Below, in pieces: positions 46,401-52,830 of a stretch of 64,000 bases of DNA; the first letter of the stretch is position 1; each line of letters opens with the position of its first letter. A program made the translations under genes and the position numbers. Origin of the DNA: Heliocidaris erythrogramma (taxonomy: Eukaryota > Echinodermata > Echinoidea > Camarodonta > Echinometridae); the NCBI GenBank assembly GCA_025617745.1, contig CM046858.1:30146534-30210533 (forward strand). Reading direction: 5' to 3'. The notes beneath the pieces are model-generated. The model did not search any database. It worked only from the letters and a program-made list of their open reading frames with translations, and was not told the DNA's origin.

Positions 46401-49400
46401 GCACAGAGGCTCTTTTATCCGACAGTAAGCCTCGTGCTCATGATACTCGTAGTGTCAGCACTTCTTGGGCTCTGTTTCAAGGTGTGGCGCTTGTTGATAT
46501 TTTGAAGGCTGCTTATTGGCGTTCGCCCAATTCCTTCATTTCTTGCTACCTTAGGGATATTCCCGCAGGTGAAGCTTTGTTTGCGTCAGCCACCTTGAAG
46601 GCCGCTGTGTCTTCTTTGTAGTCTTTGGTGTAATCCTATTTCCTTCCGCTCGAAACATGCCTCCCGGTCTTTGAGTTGGCGCTGGTCTGGCATAATAGGT
46701 AGGTATATATGATTTATTGCAGTAAATTTGTAAAATCAGCACTGATTTTCTTATTTACTATATAAATCTATATACCTACCTATGACCCTCCCTCCTTCCC
46801 CGCTCCTTGCAAGCAACATGTTTCTTCTTGGGGTTGCTCGCAAAAGAGGAAGATGGCCGTAGCGTATTGACGCGCGTGAGTGGCGAAGGGGACAATAGGA
46901 TTACGGGGGGTGCGCACAATATTGTGACACATGTGTGATAATTCTCGAAGGGGTCCCGTAGTCAAGACTACAGGCATAATAGGTAGGTATATAGATTTAT
47001 TTAGTAAATAAGAAAATCAGTGCTGATTTTACAATTCAGCAGCGTTTCGCCGCCGCCGCCGCGTCACATTCTTGTGTGCGCTCTAGCGGTCACATTTCTC
47101 GACGAATTTCTTTCAGACTTCCTATGGACGTGTATCTTGGTAAAATCTGGACTCCTGTAGTTTCTGGTGATGCTGCCCCCAGTGTTCCGTCTTTTATAGG
47201 GTAAAAGGCCATATTTTTGGGGATAGTTTGTGTGCGCTCCAGCGGTCACATTTCTCAACGGATTTTGTTCAAATTTTGTATGAAGGTGTCTCTTGGTAAA
47301 ATCTGGAACCCTATAGATTTTGGTGATGCTGCCCCCAGTGTTCCATCTTTTATAGGGTCAAAAGTCATATTTTGATAGATGTCTTGTGTGTACTCTTGTG
47401 TGCGCTCTGGCGGTCACATTTCTCAACGGATTTCGTTCAAATTTTGCATGAAGGTGTCTCTTGGTGTAATTTAAAAACCTATAGTGTTTGGTGATGCTGC
47501 CACCAGTGTTCCGTCTTTTATAGGGTCAAAGGTCATACTTCAGGGCATGGCGTAAGTGCACTCTGCAGGCCACATTTCTCAACAGATTTTGTTCAAATTT
47601 TGTATGGAGATGTATCTTGGTATAATCTACACATGTTTAATTTTTGGTGATGCTGCCCTCATTGTTCCGTCCTTTATAGGGTCAAAGGTAATTTTTCCAT
47701 TTCTTGCACTCTTACTTCTGCATTTCTCGACGGATTTCGTTCAAATTTTGCATGAAGGTGTCCCTTGGTGTAATCTAAAAATCTGTACTTTTTGGTGATG
47801 CTGCCACCAGTGTCCCGTCTTTTATAGGGTCAAAGGTCATACTTCAAGGGATTGCGTGGGTTCACTCTGCAGGCCACATTTCTTGATGGATTTCTTTCAA
47901 ATTTTGTATGGAGATGTATCTTGGTATAATCTACACATATTTAATTTTTGGTGATGCTGCCCTCATTGTTCCGTCCTTTATATAGGGTCAAAGGTCATTT
48001 TTCCATTTCTTGCACTCTTACGAACTACATTTCTTGACGGATTTCATTCATATTTTGCATGAAGGTGTCTCTTGGTGTAATCTAAAAACCTATAGTTTTT
48101 GGTGATGCTGCCACCAGTGTTCCGTCTTTTATAGGGTCAAAGGTCATACTTCAGGGCATGGCGTGAGTGCACTCTGCAGGCCACATTTCTTGATGGATTT
48201 CTTTCAAATTTTGTATGGAGATGTATCTTGGTATATCTCTCAACACATTTCTTTCAAATTTTATATGAAGATGTGTCTTAGTGAAACCTACGCATCTAAT
48301 TTCTACACCATCCTTTTGTTTGAGGGAGGGGATGGGGGAGGGTCTTTGTCCCTCCTTCAAATTGCTGCCAGTGCCGGGGGATACATTTAGCATTGCGCGG
48401 CCCCAGCAATGCACATTTCTAGTTTCTTCTTCTTTTTTTTTCATGCTCCTTATCCATTCATCCATTGAATGGTGTGTAAAGTTTGGGGGTTAATTTCATA
48501 TTCCAGCTTTACACAATTTCTGTTAAGATGATTGGATCCATTAAAAGGGCACCTCCGATCATCTTAAATTGCCATGTAGAATCACATATTTATCAATGAG
48601 AGCTTTATTCAAGTTTGTATATATATATGCAAAGTTTGATTTCTGAAAGGGGAAGGGGGGGTGGGAATATATCTTCATTTGTTCCCACTCTTTTTTTATG
48701 CCACTCTCCACCCAGGTGTAGAAAATGGGTATCTAATAGGAAGTTATTCCTTTAATGCTTTCCATGACTTATGGCGGCTGGGCTGAAGCCAGGGTAATAG
48801 TAGTATTTTTTAGGCCTAGGCACCTTGAGCCCAGGCCTGGCATAGTGCATGTATATGTACTCCATATAGATGTAGTATTATTATTATCATTTTTATAATC
48901 TGATTTCCCAGACGAGAACTTCTCTGTGAAGCACAATGCAAGGGGTATTTTGGGTATGGCCAATCAAGGGAGACATACCAATGGATCTCAGTTCTATATT
49001 ACATGTCAACCAGCACCATGGATGGACACCAAATATGTAGCATTTGGGTGAGTCAAGACAGAAGAAGTAGAAAAGGAAATCCAACCTTAACAGCAAAGTT
49101 GTTCTGAAAGAAAGCAGGAAAATCGGGGAAACAGATAAGTGAAAGTTTCAATGAAATTGGACAAGCAATAATAAAGTTACGAATTTTTGAAAGTGGCAGT
49201 CACTCTCTCTCTCTCTCTCTATATGGGAATTTCAAACTGGCCTTAATCGGTAATGTCACTATGATGTAGCGGTAGACAACAGTCCCGTTTGCTCCACCAC
49301 ACAAAATGACTAAATTGTCAATTTTTCAAAATTTATAACAATATATTTTGAGTCCTGCCCTGAGGGAAAAGGCGCTTAGGAGAAGACAGTCAATTAATGA

Positions 49401-51292
49401 TCGGGAGAGTTGACTGGGAGTACGTCACAGTCGACTCACCAAATTGCCAGTTTGTGATCCCTATAGATTTAGTGATCTCATATTTCAAACATTCATAAAT
49501 TTCTTATTCTTTGTCTAATTCATTCAAACTTTCACCATCCTGTTTCTCGTTATGCCTCCACCCACTATGCATCCGCCCACCGAAGGTGGTGCAGGAAGCA
49601 TTGTGTTTTCAGGTTGTCTGTCCGTCCGTCCGTCCCGCTTTCTTTTTCTAGCAATAACTCAACAACCACATAAGGTATAAACTTCAAACTTGGTGCTAAT
49701 ATGTATCACCATAGAAAGACGATCTGATTAGATTTTGGGGTACGTAGGTCAAAGGTCAAGGTCACAGAGGCCAATTTCTGAAATTTTAGGTGTTGGCCTC
49801 GTTCTAGCGATAACTCAAGAACCATTTGAGGTATGAACTTCAAACTTGGTACTAGTATGTATCACCATAGGAAGGCGATCTGATTAGAATTTTGGGTACG
49901 CAGGTCATAGGTCAAGGTCACAGAGGCCAATTACTGAAATTTCAGGTGTTGGCTTCGTTCTCGCGATAACTCAAGAACCATTTGAGGTATGAACTTCAAA
50001 TCTGGTGCTAGTATGTATTAGGAAGAGGTTCTGTTTAGATTTTGGGGTATGTAGGTCAAAGGTCGCAGGTCAATGGTCACAGGTCAAGTTCTGAAATTGC
50101 AGATGTTAGCCTTGTTAACGCGATATCTCAAGAACCATTTGAGGTATGAATTGGTACTAGTATGTATCACCATAGAAAGAAGATCTGATTAGATTTTGGG
50201 ATACGTAGATCAAAGGTCAATTCTGAAATTGCAGGTTTTAGCCTTAACGTGATATCTCAAGAAACATTTGATCCATTAACTTCAAACTTAGAACTAGTAT
50301 GCATCACCATAATGAGACCAACTGTTTAGATTTTTGTTCACGTAGGTCAAAGGTGACAGTTCATAGAGGTCATTATACAGGTGTATGTGAAATTAATGTT
50401 TTTTTACCTTTGTTATCACCATATCTCAACTATTTTGTATAAAGTGATCAGACTTTTGGGTTATAAGGTGTAAGGTCAAATGTCAAAGAGGTCAATTAAC
50501 ATGTAATTAGAGGCTTGTTATTCTGGTTCAATGAAATATTTTAACAAATCAACATGAACGTGCAATTTATTTCTGATCTGGCAAGGGCGGAGGCATAAAT
50601 TTTGACTGCGTGCAGTCGAAAATTCATCTTTATTTCTGCTTTCACACATATCAACTAATTACAAATGTTAGACTGGCCTATAAAGATTACTACCAATATG
50701 AACAGGGATTTGTTCAAGGTGAATCAGCTCTTTTTCTTCCAATTGGCAGCAGCAAAGTTTCTGTTTTTATGTTGCCTTTAGGTGAGTGAAGAAGTCTTTC
50801 CTTCAAATTAGCAACTCTGATATTCTTTTGTTTTAAAGTCATACTATAGATGTCAACAATGTCATGTGCAGTATCTGAAATGAAAATACGAAGACATTGT
50901 ATTGAAACAAAGCTAGAAAAAAAAATTCAGTATAAATGAGAGAACAATGATTTTTCATTTTGTCAGTTTCCAAATAATGCAATGATTCTTTTTCATTTCA
51001 AAAATTCAATTGGAAAGAAAGAGGAAAACTGCAAATTTACAATGGACACAAGAAGTTTTGATTTTCCAATTTACTTCAGATTAAATTTCATTTCATTATA
51101 TGAGAATATTTTTTGTCTTTACCAGAATTTAAGATTATTTTAAATGTTATTATCATTGTTTGTGTTCATTATAGGAAACTTGTTGAAGGCACAGAAGTTT
51201 TCAGGACCCTGGAAGCCCAGGAGACATACAATGAGAGACCGAAGAAGGACTGTAAGATCACTGCCTGTGGGGTCTTTATACCTGAAGATTAG
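28325..51292 (+). CDS. PPIL6: PPIL6-like cyclophilin-family protein (partial, six exons)
   Basis: Six exons with consensus splice sites (28325-28446, 29180-29242, 29749-29902, 33411-33467, 48912-49047, 51175-51292) encode 215 residues ending in a stop. The phases agree at every junction. The protein starts in the linker before the cyclophilin domain ([14 protein letters not shown]) and then runs [84 protein letters not shown] and [16 protein letters not shown] place it as PPIL6 because the GWIQGGD, the YGP-FEDENFSV and the GTEV-LE segments match remembered vertebrate PPIL6 better than other cyclophilins. Cyclophilins isomerise prolyl bonds, but several active-site positions differ here. Exons for about 95-100 N-terminal residues were not found. 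One intron (33468-48911) is 15.4 kb and full of transposons. Confidence 0.85.
29180..29242 (+). CDS. PPIL6: PPIL6 exon: first strand of cyclophilin domain
   Basis: 21 whole codons between TTTCTCTCCACAG and [26 protein letters not shown] and E. The VYFDV and G-LLFE pattern is the first beta strand pair of cyclophilins. Confidence 0.9.
29749..29902 (+). CDS. PPIL6: PPIL6 exon: CPKTCENF to FHRIVPNGW
   Basis: The 154-base exon runs from CATCTTTACAG to GTAAGA. It encodes [20 protein letters not shown], a short insert ([12 protein letters not shown]) and [13 protein letters not shown]. It contains the conserved catalytic arginine (FHRI) and ends with one base of the next aspartate codon. Confidence 0.92.
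31731..32368 (+). mobile_element. CR1/L2-type LINE, 5'-truncated 3' end
   Basis: The plus-strand text [20 protein letters not shown] then [12 protein letters not shown] ends at a stop at 31847. This is the C-terminal tail signature of CR1/L2/Jockey-group reverse transcriptase proteins. A 3' untranslated region with a CAT/CAC microsatellite (31885-31990) follows, ending in AATAAAACAAACAAACAAAC, a short AAC-type tail. Tandem-repeat sequence resumes directly after. 5' truncation is usual for this group. Confidence 0.75.
31885..31990 (+). repeat. CAT/CAC microsatellite
   Basis: Imperfect run of CATCATCATC, CATCACC and CTTCATC triplets in the LINE 3' untranslated region. Open frames of poly-His or poly-Ser across it are artefacts. 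A similar CAT-rich tract lies at 33366-33400, just before a PPIL6 exon. Confidence 0.9.
33411..33467 (+). CDS. PPIL6: PPIL6 exon: [19 protein letters not shown]
   Basis: The 57-base exon lies between ATTATTCTACAG and GTATGT. It encodes [18 protein letters not shown], with split aspartate codons at both edges. The acceptor follows a CAT-rich microsatellite, which sits where the pyrimidine tract is expected. Confidence 0.9.
34170..34520 (+). mobile_element. tRNA-derived SINE with ATT tail
   Basis: The head has a tRNA-like layout: an A-box-like GTGGATCAGTGAATAAG (34181-34197) and a B-box-like GGTCCGAATCC (34219-34229). The body contains GCCACTCTCCACCCAGGTG and AAATGGGTACCCGGTGGGAT. The 3' part (CAGCGCCATGAGCGTCGAAA, GCGCTATACAAGTAGCC) ends in (ATT)n at 34494-34520. 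It appears full length. A body fragment of the same family lies at 48698-48895. Transcription by RNA polymerase III is inferred from the boxes. Confidence 0.8.
35041..35762 (-). pseudogene. Tyrosine recombinase fossil of DIRS-like copy D
   Basis: The minus-strand translation shows the N-terminal core-binding part ([33 protein letters not shown]) and the first catalytic box [17 protein letters not shown]. These match the recombinase wording of copies B and C. The C-terminal boxes were not seen. Broken. Confidence 0.75.
35732..36120 (-). pseudogene. Methyltransferase-like region of DIRS-like copy D
   Basis: Minus-strand text [40 protein letters not shown] and [15 protein letters not shown] lies between RNase H and recombinase, as in copies B, C and E. 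It is assigned by position to the DAM-like methyltransferase region of DIRS-group elements. Broken. Confidence 0.6.
36132..37560 (-). pseudogene. Reverse transcriptase and RNase H fossil of copy D
   Basis: Reverse transcriptase words on the minus strand: [55 protein letters not shown] and catalytic AYLDDTLIV. RNase H words: [31 protein letters not shown] and DSLSRKF. The order is as in other DIRS-like copies. Broken. Confidence 0.8.
37660..39113 (-). pseudogene. Gag-like fossil of DIRS-like copy D
   Basis: It begins at an ATG in a CCATGG context near 39113 ([20 protein letters not shown]). A lysine/proline-rich part follows, then a central segment with [20 protein letters not shown] that could form a coiled coil, [20 protein letters not shown], and a charged RNA-binding-like tail ([16 protein letters not shown]). 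No zinc knuckle is seen. Gag identity rests on position and on similarity to copy B. Broken. Confidence 0.65.
39114..40109. other. Intron spacer, no feature recognised
   Basis: Upstream side of copy D's gag-like start and downstream intron sequence. No coding or clear repeat signal apart from CT-rich tracts near 40050-40108. It may include copy D's untranslated leader. Confidence 0.4.
40110..40630. mobile_element. MITE-like element with 21 bp inverted ends
   Basis: CCCGCGTTCAGACTATCCCC (40110-40129) and its inverse GGGGATAATCTGAACGCGGG (40611-40630) differ at one base. Inside are two GC-rich stem-like segments, CCCCCGGTTAGCGGGGG near 40520 and CCCCCGCTAAAGGGGGG near 40598. No coding content. 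A target duplication was not identified. Confidence 0.5.
40849..41013 (+). repeat. Left inverted terminal repeat of copy C
   Basis: Starts TTTACTGCAATAAATCATAT and contains ACCTACCTATTATGCC, TCTTGACTACGGGACCCC and CACGCGCGTCAATACGC. It is matched in reverse by 46838-47010. The outermost 38 bases also match the first half of the internal complementary region. Confidence 0.9.
41439..43697 (+). CDS. Gag-like protein of DIRS-like copy C
   Basis: 752-codon open frame. The N-terminal 250 residues are Ser/Pro/Thr-rich and look disordered. A basic lysine patch ([12 protein letters not shown], about residues 300-315) could act as a nuclear localisation signal. The conserved central part ([60 protein letters not shown]) is shared with copy E and is probably the assembly domain. 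The tail is rich in GRG/RGRG ([17 protein letters not shown]), suggesting RNA binding in place of a zinc knuckle. The gag role comes from position as first gene and from DIRS family knowledge. It overlaps the start of the next frame by about 86 bases. Confidence 0.75.
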   Translation: MDSEEEAARSRRPASSEESSSKTTRPSRTPPSTAVHGGGRRAKGKLPSGVSLQSLPVSELAASGRVALTESGLSTPKPVVSGWVASDSSGLDISNPIPRSLRPEGGAVVSRTVAFTRSDPLGETRPTTAGQPTGLVHVGLGSQTLAPGKRHMGERVLPGLSTLPANGNARANNYGRSSEQQVFSPECVTTCAPLLLLSSGPIAGSHAFSSHRAHTESSRSAHALGAFSSQPKATASSCLANMGDLGDSLGLRHERSNPFMGSERPSAEGSVCVSEEASGTRTNPIKRSKKRVSATTFVEPAKKKAKKKAKSGKALPASCPSDLANPASSSQADMFSMMRAFAQNQGWSFVPATSTLTSVPIQGSRLESNQPFVIDSSLSESDSHVPPIPAALGAPPGEETFVEPCGALPAEAFVSAPLSHSTRVEPDSDVASQASVPESLGQAESQSLALRGVEAIALLSKYLPEFQSTRAQGSTSRWKFKQQDSSEGIDLEEVFKLEYDRIEAALLIKRSNAVKGKAFAFCSQDQDSFFKAKTLSPEILEVGRRLRATNPLTSAAFKAEDKIWSNIENQVRSGMRLSAFQGFLSDLRSRAEELNVTDGDKLIIDDLLHTLFCLQWSQLSTAAASATFRRRTSALSALGVRESGIAQLLRDVPSRGPSLFGGKFATVFQREIDARKQISDMTKQFHTSSKPTRAPVQRRPAGPVSGQRSRVSRVPPPEPQPAPSRGRGSRGRGISRGTRGKAMASQKAKPGF
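43612..45228 (+). CDS. Reverse transcriptase/RNase H of DIRS-like copy C
   Basis: Reverse transcriptase landmarks in order: [58 protein letters not shown], catalytic [11 protein letters not shown] and [20 protein letters not shown]. RNase H follows with [25 protein letters not shown] and [19 protein letters not shown]. These are the catalytic parts of a DIRS-like Pol, close to the RT/RH of LTR elements. A methyltransferase-like region (words [42 protein letters not shown]) lies at about 45235-45480. The gene looks nearly whole. Confidence 0.88.
   Translation: MGEGVVAGAFREVLVVRRWLRRRPSLGFDVFPRALVQPNVVGGRLHAFLPAWEAISGDAFVLSVVRDGFFIDLCASLPGGAIRIRSPPMSALSRSHASKEIESLLEKRAIERVRDRPSLSLSPIFVIPKRSGKLRLILNLKRINKFIPPVHFRMETLASILPLIKREDYAVSIDLKDAYFHIPIHRASRDLLGFSFLSETYRFRALPFGLRPAPRVFTQVVAVLAAFLRRRGLRLFCYLDDWLLLAESRDRLLDETRLLVSLTQDLGFLINWEKSELVPTRSPVFLGAVLDIRNQLARPSRDRILTIVSAARKLLLARRVSARQWLQFLGYLASLVDVLEDCRLLMRPFQRHLLRFFKPGKDSLLVWIPVPVKIKSLLACWTSEVFLARGRSFSAPLPSISVSTDASRLGWGGHCNGSTVAGDWSHLGTLPHINVLEFMAVLLTLLHFRSRLLSRSVLILTDNVTVAAYVNRQGGTRSVALNALAAQLWRWCRRMAITPVASFIPVGKTSLRIFCPGAGIFHRNGCSIRRYFAAFAVA
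45235..45480 (+). other. Methyltransferase-like region of copy C
   Basis: Encodes [40 protein letters not shown] and [16 protein letters not shown]. The same wording appears after RNase H in copies B, D and E. DIRS-group elements are known for a DAM-like N6-adenine methyltransferase domain here, and APFWP would take the place of the DPPY motif. This is a family-level assignment, not shown by the sequence alone. Confidence 0.55.
45590..46621 (+). CDS. Tyrosine recombinase of DIRS-like copy C
   Basis: Lies in an open frame reaching back to 45182; the recombinase itself begins near 45590. N-terminal core-binding part: [40 protein letters not shown]. Catalytic part: [14 protein letters not shown] (first arginine), [17 protein letters not shown] (HxxR) and [10 protein letters not shown] (tyrosine nucleophile). 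All the usual catalytic boxes are visible. In DIRS elements it integrates a closed circular DNA without duplicating the target. It ends at a TAG just before the internal complementary region. Confidence 0.9.
   Translation, partial: PVRESARQSGLSDRAADFLMSSRRVSTREIYNSRLSVFFLWCKERNQTPSKALIGSIADFLISLFDKGRSISTIRGYRSAIGAIHSGFSDGSGISNSPLLSGLIRSFFLKRPSFSKLVPSWSLPKVLEALAKPPFEPLGEASLHHLTVKTLFLVAIASGQRRSTLHALCLTPGHVRWERKGVRLIPRASFVAKNQTATSGPVEIFLCPLSDFSSVREDKVWCHVRALKWYIDKTKSYRKDDQLFLITREPFSPASLDSISRWIVEAIRAAGTEALLSDSKPRAHDTRSVSTSWALFQGVALVDILKAAYWRSPNSFISCYLRDIPAGEALFASATLKAAVSSL
46691..46785 (+). repeat. Internal complementary region of copy C
   Basis: Two abutting halves: 46691-46728 is the exact reverse complement of the element's first 38 bases, and about 46729-46785 is the reverse complement of its last 55. 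The junction reads GCAGTAAATTTGTAAAATC, the two termini joined. This is the template that DIRS elements use to complete a circular DNA from linear RNA. Confidence 0.9.
46838..47034 (+). repeat. Right inverted terminal repeat of copy C
   Basis: Reverse counterpart of 40849-41013, with GTCCCGTAGTCAAGACTACA and ATAATAGGTAGGTATATAG, ending AAATCAGTGCTGATTTTACA. The final stretch (about 25 bases) has no partner in the left repeat but matches the internal complementary region. Confidence 0.9.
48698..48895 (+). mobile_element. SINE fragment, same family as 34170-34520
   Basis: GCCACTCTCCACCCAGGTGT, then AAAATGGGTATCTAATAGG, matches the SINE body at 34275-34320. The stretch ends in a TATTATTATTATCATT tail near 48870-48890, just before the PPIL6 exon at 48912. 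The tRNA-like head is missing. Confidence 0.6.
48912..49047 (+). CDS. PPIL6: PPIL6 exon: [18 protein letters not shown] to YVAFG
   Basis: The 136-base exon runs from GATTTCCCAG to GTGAGT. It encodes [40 protein letters not shown] and YVAF, ending in two bases of a glycine codon. It carries most of the substrate-groove residues of the fold. Confidence 0.92.
49550..50598. mobile_element. Hairpin-headed tandem-repeat element TR-5
   Basis: The ends are TTATGCCTCC (49550-49559) and GGAGGCATAA (50589-50598). Near the left end CCACC pairs with GGTGG around a GAA loop (49577-49589), within a longer imperfect stem. GTCCGTCCGTCCGTCCC follows, then about five units of about 150 bp with CGATAACTCAAGAACCATTT, AACTTCAAACTTGG, GTATGTATCACCATAG and GGTCAAAGGTCAAGGTCACA. 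A small hairpin (GACTGC-GT-GCAGTC) sits just past the right end at 50603-50616. Lies in the last PPIL6 intron. Confidence 0.7.
51175..51292 (+). CDS. PPIL6: PPIL6 last coding exon
   Basis: The acceptor TTCATTATAG is followed by one base finishing glycine, then [38 protein letters not shown] and a TAG stop at 51290-51292. Downstream, an AATAAA lies at 52045-52050, behind a tandem-repeat array. Whether it is the true polyadenylation signal cannot be told. Confidence 0.9.
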
Positions 51293-51439
51293 ACCATCTT
51301 TGAGACCATGCGCTCTCCTGATTTCGTTCGTGAGCGAATACGTAATGTCAGCGATCAGCTGTAACAAGTTAGATCGATGTTCAAAACCGAAACCAAACAA
51401 CAACAAAAACTGTAGTCCAGTGGACTCTGTGGGGTAATA

Positions 51440-52173
51440 ATAATTATGTACATGTACATAAAAATGGTTCGTTCTCGCAATAACTTCAGAACTGTTTGAC
51501 GGATCAGCTTCTAACTTGGCCCATGTATGCATATGTGAGGGACGATGAACTGATTAGATTTTAGGGTCTCAAGGTCAAAGTTCAAAGGTCATAGAGGTCA
51601 TTATATACATAAAAATGGTTCGTTCTTGTGATAACTTAGGAACCGTTTGGCGGATCAGCTTCTAACTTGGCCCATGTTTGCATATGGGAGGGACGATGAA
51701 CTGATTAGATTTTAGCGTCTCAAGGTCAAAGGTCAGAGGCGTCATTATGTACATAAAAATGTTTCGTTCTCGCAATAACTTCAGAACTGTTTGACAGATC
51801 ATGCAACCTCTAACTTGGCCCATGTATGCATATGTGAGGGACGATGAACGGATTAGATTTTAGGGTCTCAAGGTCATAGAGGTCATTATATACATAAAAA
51901 TGGTTCGTGATGTATGGAGTCTAGGCCTACCTATTTAAGAAATTTCAAGGGGACAGTGGTCTATTTGCTATAAAATATATTTTCTTGGTGTATTCAAGTC
52001 ATCAATGGTAAGTTTTTTATTTGTATGGGATGAAAATGAAATGAAATAAATTTCCAAGTGAAAAGATTTGTAATTTTGTTGGACTTTTTAGAGTGTGCAT
52101 GTATGCTATACATTTCCAATCTGGTGATGGAGGCATAAATTCCGACCTCGCGCGGTCGAAGATTTCATCTAGT
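51440..52173. repeat. Tandem-repeat element TR-6, right part
   Basis: About four units of about 150 bp (near 51455, 51605, 51755 and 51895, the last short) with CGTTCTCGCAATAACTTCAG, AACTTGGCCCATGTATGCAT, GGGACGATGAACTGATTAG and GGTCAAAGGTCA-type text. About 210 bases on, the right end matches that of TR-5: GGAGGCATAAATTCCGACC, then TCGCGC and GGTCG, a small hairpin. No head hairpin is seen, so it is truncated at the left. It starts about 150 bases after the PPIL6 stop codon and may lie in its 3' untranslated region. Confidence 0.6.
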
Positions 52174-52254
52174 TCATATTTTCCGTCATTGCGCAAGATC
52201 GAAACTTTCAGATGTGAAAATCAAAGTATATTGAGGGGATCCTCCAAAATGGGG

Positions 52255-52830
52255 TCAATCCACGTCAAATCAAAGGATGGGTGTCACCCGACCCCCTTCG
52301 ATTTTCTTTATAACTCTCACCAAATGTTCCCCCAAGCGTCTGACGGAAAAATCCCAAATATTTTGCCCCAAGGTGAAACGGTTGCTAAGATATGGCATTG
52401 CCCAATATCGGCCTTCACTTCAGCATGTTTTATCGCGACAGTCAAACACACCGCTGAGTTAAGTGTAAAATATCCTGCACGTACATAATGTACATGTAGT
52501 ACACCGGACAACACTTGAGTGGAAACCATGCTGCATGCACCACTATACGTGGGACTACATTTCAACTTCCATGAAGAACGGTCAAGGGTTCATGAATGAC
52601 ATTGCCTTCGATTTTTTCCCAACATGACCGTTCGACAGATAATTATGAAAAGATATTTGGGTCAATCCACATCAAATCAACAGATTTTCAGACAAGTTGT
52701 CACCCGACCCTCTTTGATTTTCTTTAAACTCGCACCAGATGTTCCCCCAAGTGTCTGACGAAAAACCCCCGAAATATTTTGCCCCAAGGTCAAACGGTTG
52801 CTAAGATATGGCCTCGCCTAACAACCAATG
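52255..52830. repeat. Direct repeat of about 405 bp spacing at the outer left arm
   Basis: GGGTCAATCCACGTCAAATC (52250 area) and GGGTCAATCCACATCAAATC (52658 area) each head a block. Each block contains TCACCCGACCC, GATTTTCTTTA, ATGTTCCCCCAAG-GTCTGACG, ATATTTTGCCCCAAGGT and AAACGGTTGCTAAGATATGG. The second copy belongs to the fold-back arm; part of the first lies outside it. Confidence 0.7.

Larger units (their letters stand above)
40849..47034 (+). mobile_element. DIRS-like retrotransposon, nearly whole (copy C)
   Basis: 6.2 kb with the full DIRS plan: left inverted terminal repeat (40849-41013), gag-like gene, reverse transcriptase/RNase H/methyltransferase-like gene, tyrosine recombinase, internal complementary region (46691-46785) and right inverted terminal repeat (46838-47034). 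The first 38 bases are perfectly complementary to 46691-46728. The last 55 bases are complementary to the next segment with about one mismatch. The right repeat extends about 25 bases beyond the left, as known for DIRS1. No target duplication is seen, as expected for recombinase insertion. It looks nearly whole with about one or two breaks, hence young. Confidence 0.9.
40811..48386. mobile_element. Tandem-repeat element TR-4, split by DIRS-like copy C
   Basis: The left end is a head hairpin at 40813-40841: GTATCC and CCGGCA pair with TGCCGG and GGATAC around a GTA loop. The right end TGCCGGGGGATACA (48372-48385) is the inverse of the head. Immediately after the hairpin, DIRS-like copy C (40849-47034) is inserted. 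The tandem array resumes at 47035 (CGCCGCCGCCGCGTCACATT) and runs to about 48290 with some eight units of about 150 bp. These carry TTTGGTGATGCTGCC and GGGTCAAAGGTCA, as in TR-3. Without the DIRS insertion the element would be about 1.4 kb. Confidence 0.7.
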
